Shown in pieces: positions 5,835-7,292 of a DNA stretch of 7,292 bases; positions within the stretch are counted from its first letter, which is position 1; each line of letters opens with the position of its first letter. Under the pieces are notes generated by a model. It was not told the origin of the DNA. It did not search any database and saw only the letters and a program-made list of their open reading frames with translations. Origin of the DNA: a bacterium (lineage in GTDB: Archaea; Thermoplasmatota; Thermoplasmata; Lutacidiplasmatales; UBA184). The position numbers were made by a program, and so were the translations under genes. The DNA lies in contig JAKBKR010000097.1 in assembly GCA_021832495.1 (NCBI GenBank), positions 1-7,292 on the forward strand. Reading direction: 5' to 3'.

Positions 5835-6256
5835 ACCCGGGCTCCTAGATGGCGGGAAATTTCAAGAAGGGTAAGAGGCGGAGTGAGAGCAGGGCGAGGT
5901 TTCGCCACCTCGATTACCTCGGCCTTGGCAGAAGTGAACTCCTCTGGAACACCGATGTAGGTACGGAGACGCCGGAATGCTTCCCGCCCGGTCGACCGCT
6001 TGTAGGGGAGCATTCCCCGCACGCATCGCCGAAGGATCCGTTCGGGAGTCCGTGGAAAGTGGGGCCCTTTTCGCACCGAACCTCGGGCCTCGGCCGCCCG
6101 ATACTGGCTCAGGACCACGCTCCGCTTTCCCAGCACGACCGCCTTCTCGGCATTAACGATGGCCAGGGTTTCCCCCGCGAGCAATCGCTTTGCAATCACT
6201 GTCGAGGCTCGGCCGAGCACAAGTCCGCTTACATCAATCACACGAACTTCAGCCAA
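5831..6256 (-). CDS. rpl13: 50S ribosomal protein L13 (uL13)
   Basis: Large-subunit ribosomal protein, 141 aa, in the usual archaeal size range. Motifs: VIDVSGLVLGRASTVIAKRLL at the start, VNAEKAVVLGKRSVV, GPHFPRTPERILRRCVRGMLP in the centre and YKRSTGREAFRRLRTYIGVP. The start is read as TTG at 6254-6256, which overlaps the L18e end by 8 bp and has GGGGGTG with 7-nt spacing; a GTG at 6241-6243, just past the L18e stop, would also give a normal N-terminus (MIDVSG) but has no ribosome binding site. Stop TGA at 5831-5833 overlaps the S9 start. Second gene of L18e-L13-S9-RpoN. Confidence 0.95.
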   Translation of the reverse strand: MAEVRVIDVSGLVLGRASTVIAKRLLAGETLAIVNAEKAVVLGKRSVVLSQYRAAEARGSVRKGPHFPRTPERILRRCVRGMLPYKRSTGREAFRRLRTYIGVPEEFTSAKAEVIEVAKPRPALTPPLTLLEISRHLGARV

Positions 6257-6611
6257 TGATGTGCACCCCCTTCCCCTGAGGATTGGACTGGAAGGCTTCC
6301 TGGAGGGAACTCAGCTGTCCCCCGGCAGCGATCACTTTACGGCCGGCCTCCTCGGACCATCCCAGGGCGGCGATATGCAGAGCCTTCTTGAGGTCACCCT
6401 TGGCGAGCAGCTTGGTTGGTACCACAACGAGTTCACCAGCGGAAGCGACGCGTTCCAAATGGCCCAAGTTGACAGGTCGGAGCTGGTGCCGCGGGCGTTC
6501 CAGTCGAATGGCCACGGCCCGCCAAGCGGGAGCTCTTTTGCCATCGTGTGGCGACCGGAGTTCCCGGATAAGAGCTCGGAGATGAGGATTGGTTTTCTCC
6601 TCGGCAACCAT
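6249..6611 (-). CDS. rpl18e: 50S ribosomal protein L18e (eL18)
   Basis: Large-subunit ribosomal protein found in archaea and eukaryotes only. The 120 residues are the normal length. It starts with the family signature EEKTNPHLRALIRELR, has WRAVAIRLERPRHQLRPVNLGHLER in the centre, VVPTKLLAKGDLKKALHIAALGWSEEAGRKV and ends in GKGVHIIG. ATG at 6609-6611; no good Shine-Dalgarno, and an A/T box 33 nt upstream suggests a very short leader. Stop is TGA at 6249-6251, inside the L13 start region. First gene of the operon, divergent from the small unknown gene at 6762. Confidence 0.95.
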   Translation of the reverse strand: MVAEEKTNPHLRALIRELRSPHDGKRAPAWRAVAIRLERPRHQLRPVNLGHLERVASAGELVVVPTKLLAKGDLKKALHIAALGWSEEAGRKVIAAGGQLSSLQEAFQSNPQGKGVHIIG

Positions 6612-6640
6612 AGCGGAAGCGCGGCAACAACGTATTCCCT

Positions 6641-6647
6641 ATTAAGT
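6641..6647 (-). promoter_or_regulatory. TATA-like box for the L18e-L13-S9-RpoN operon
   Basis: ACTTAAT on the minus strand, followed by AGG, is centred 33 nt upstream of the L18e ATG. It is the only A/T-rich hexamer in a GC-rich stretch on this side and predicts a leader of only a few bases. Confidence 0.4.
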
Positions 6648-6663
6648 CTTGCGTACGCTCGGA

Positions 6664-6679
6664 CGGGTCGGTAGACCCG
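6664..6679. repeat. Perfect inverted repeat in the divergent promoter region
   Basis: CGGGTC - GGTA - GACCCG, a 6-bp stem with a 4-base loop, between the two divergent A/T boxes. It may be an operator half of the region or an RNA hairpin; nothing in the sequence decides between them. Confidence 0.35.
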
Positions 6680-6707
6680 GGAACCCGATTCCGGGCACCG
6701 GGAATCC
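6677..6707. repeat. 10-bp direct repeat with 21-bp spacing (operator-like)
   Basis: CCGGGAACCC at 6677-6686 recurs as CCGGGAATCC at 6698-6707, one mismatch, exactly 21 bp apart (two turns of the helix). GATTCC at 6687-6692 and GGAATC at 6701-6706 also form a dyad overlapping the second copy. The cluster lies between the divergent promoters and looks like a transcription-factor site. Confidence 0.35.
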
Positions 6708-6731
6708 AAAGCATGAGAAACGTGCGCAATG

Positions 6732-6738
6732 CTTTAAC
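6732..6738 (+). promoter_or_regulatory. TATA-like box for the small gene at 6762
   Basis: CTTTAAC is centred 27 nt before the ATG at 6762, the spacing expected for a leaderless archaeal transcript. No Shine-Dalgarno precedes the ATG at a usable distance. Confidence 0.45.
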
Positions 6739-6761
6739 CCCCTCCTGTCTTGTAGGGTTCG

Positions 6762-6977
6762 ATGCCAGCAAAGAGCAACCCACAGTCCCGAGTCACAACC
6801 TGGGATGAAGTGAGGGAAGAAGCCAGCCAGTTCACCCGAGAAGTGATGATGGACTCGATCAAGTGGAGCCGTAAGGCTCTGCACTTAGCGAACAACATGG
6901 CCGACATGGCCCTCGCTCGATCCAAGGAAGCCGCGGAAAGGGCCCGCAAGTCGGTCGACAAAGTCCGCCGGTCGTAA
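6762..6977 (+). CDS. Small helical basic protein of unknown function
   Basis: 71 aa, not recognised. After a short polar N-terminus (MPAKSNPQS) the rest looks almost entirely alpha-helical: TWDEVREEASQFTREVM, then SIKWSRKALHLANNMADMAL and a charged tail ARSKEAAERARKSVDKVRRS rich in Arg and Lys. There is no Cys, no signal peptide and no membrane segment; an amphipathic or coiled-coil helix is plausible. Support for being real: a correctly placed A/T box, an ATG start, TAA stop and an 8-bp gap to the next open frame on the same strand. It diverges from the ribosomal operon. Function unknown. Confidence 0.6.
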   Translation: MPAKSNPQSRVTTWDEVREEASQFTREVMMDSIKWSRKALHLANNMADMALARSKEAAERARKSVDKVRRS

Positions 6978-6985
6978 GAACCTCG

Positions 6986-7292
6986 ATGCGTATCCCCGTC
7001 CGGCTTGACGGGACGGCGGCGCTATCCACCGGGAAGATCGGTAACCTTGACTTTGACCTTCCTGAAGTCGCCTTGGCCGGGACACCGGCTCTACCGAACT
7101 CGGCGGTCCCTTCGACGGCGCTTTGGCTACGGAGCACGGGGAACGCTGCCCCATTCTACTACAACATTGAATTAGGTCGGGGAGAGAACCGACTTCCTTT
7201 GCCCCTTGAGATTCGAGCAGGGGAGGAATACTTGGAGGGAGGATGGGTTGCTGAGGTGGGACCGGCGAGCGGCATCTGGGCGTTCACTTGGC
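6986..7292 (+). CDS. Unknown protein, 5' part (runs off right edge)
   Basis: Open frame of 102 codons from ATG at 6986-6988 to the window edge, with no stop. The start MRIPVRLDGTAALSTG and the rest (for example APFYYNIELG and SGIWAFTW) are rich in Gly, Pro, Leu and aromatic residues, suggesting beta structure; no signal peptide, membrane helix or known motif is visible. It follows the small helical gene by 8 bp and is probably cotranscribed. No Shine-Dalgarno is evident. Not recognised; the downstream part would be needed to place it. Confidence 0.5.
   Translation, partial: MRIPVRLDGTAALSTGKIGNLDFDLPEVALAGTPALPNSAVPSTALWLRSTGNAAPFYYNIELGRGENRLPLPLEIRAGEEYLEGGWVAEVGPASGIWAFTW

Noticed and set aside
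6612..6761. A tRNA or other small RNA in the GC-rich divergent intergenic region
   Set aside because: GGTTCGA-like bases at 6756-6762 have no matching T-stem, and no acceptor or anticodon stem could be built on either strand; promoter and operator elements explain the region better.

Overview
The window reads as a piece of archaeal chromosome, most likely from an uncultured member of the Thermoplasmatota or a related euryarchaeal group. This rests on the archaeal-type ribosomal proteins L18e, L13 and S9, the RNA polymerase subunit RpoN, the archaeal/eukaryotic-type primase subunit PriS, a RIO1 kinase, a Dim2/Pno1-like KH protein, and A/T-rich boxes about 25-33 nt upstream of start codons. The lineage is inference; no 16S rRNA or other decisive marker is present. 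Most of the window is GC-rich. The left-hand permease gene is clearly AT-richer over its distal part (225 G+C in bases 1-480, about 47%).

Layout, left to right. (1) 1-660, minus: the first 220 codons of a DppB-type ABC transporter permease, running off the left edge, with its own TATA-like box and apparently leaderless. (2) 764-3370, minus: a compact information-processing operon transcribed RIO1 kinase, then the KH protein (Dim2/Pno1-like), then the primase small subunit PriS. (3) 3427-5219, plus: a membrane pair, short NfeD followed by an SPFH/stomatin protein, divergent from RIO1 with one A/T box positioned for both directions. (4) 5225-6611, minus: the classic archaeal operon L18e-L13-S9-RpoN, with overlapping ends. 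(5) 6612-6761: a divergent promoter region with dyads and a spaced direct repeat. (6) 6762-7292, plus: a small unknown helical protein and the start of an unknown gene cut by the right edge.

The main anomaly is in priS. The reading frame is continuous across about 1.28 kb and carries all expected primase motifs, but it is broken by a single in-frame TAG (1697-1699). That codon lies just after the catalytic DxD motif, and no start codon follows it before the essential SGGRGYH motif has passed. There is no frameshift, and the protein on both sides matches PriS. The gene is normally essential and its neighbours look healthy. The candidates are therefore UAG read as an amino acid (pyrrolysine or another suppressor), a one-base sequencing or assembly error, or recent loss. 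Two other TAGs in the same operon, at the end of RIO1 (directly abutting and in frame with the KH gene) and at the end of priS (directly abutting a stem-loop), sit where family members normally end. So even if TAG is sense in priS, this window does not support complete reassignment of the codon.
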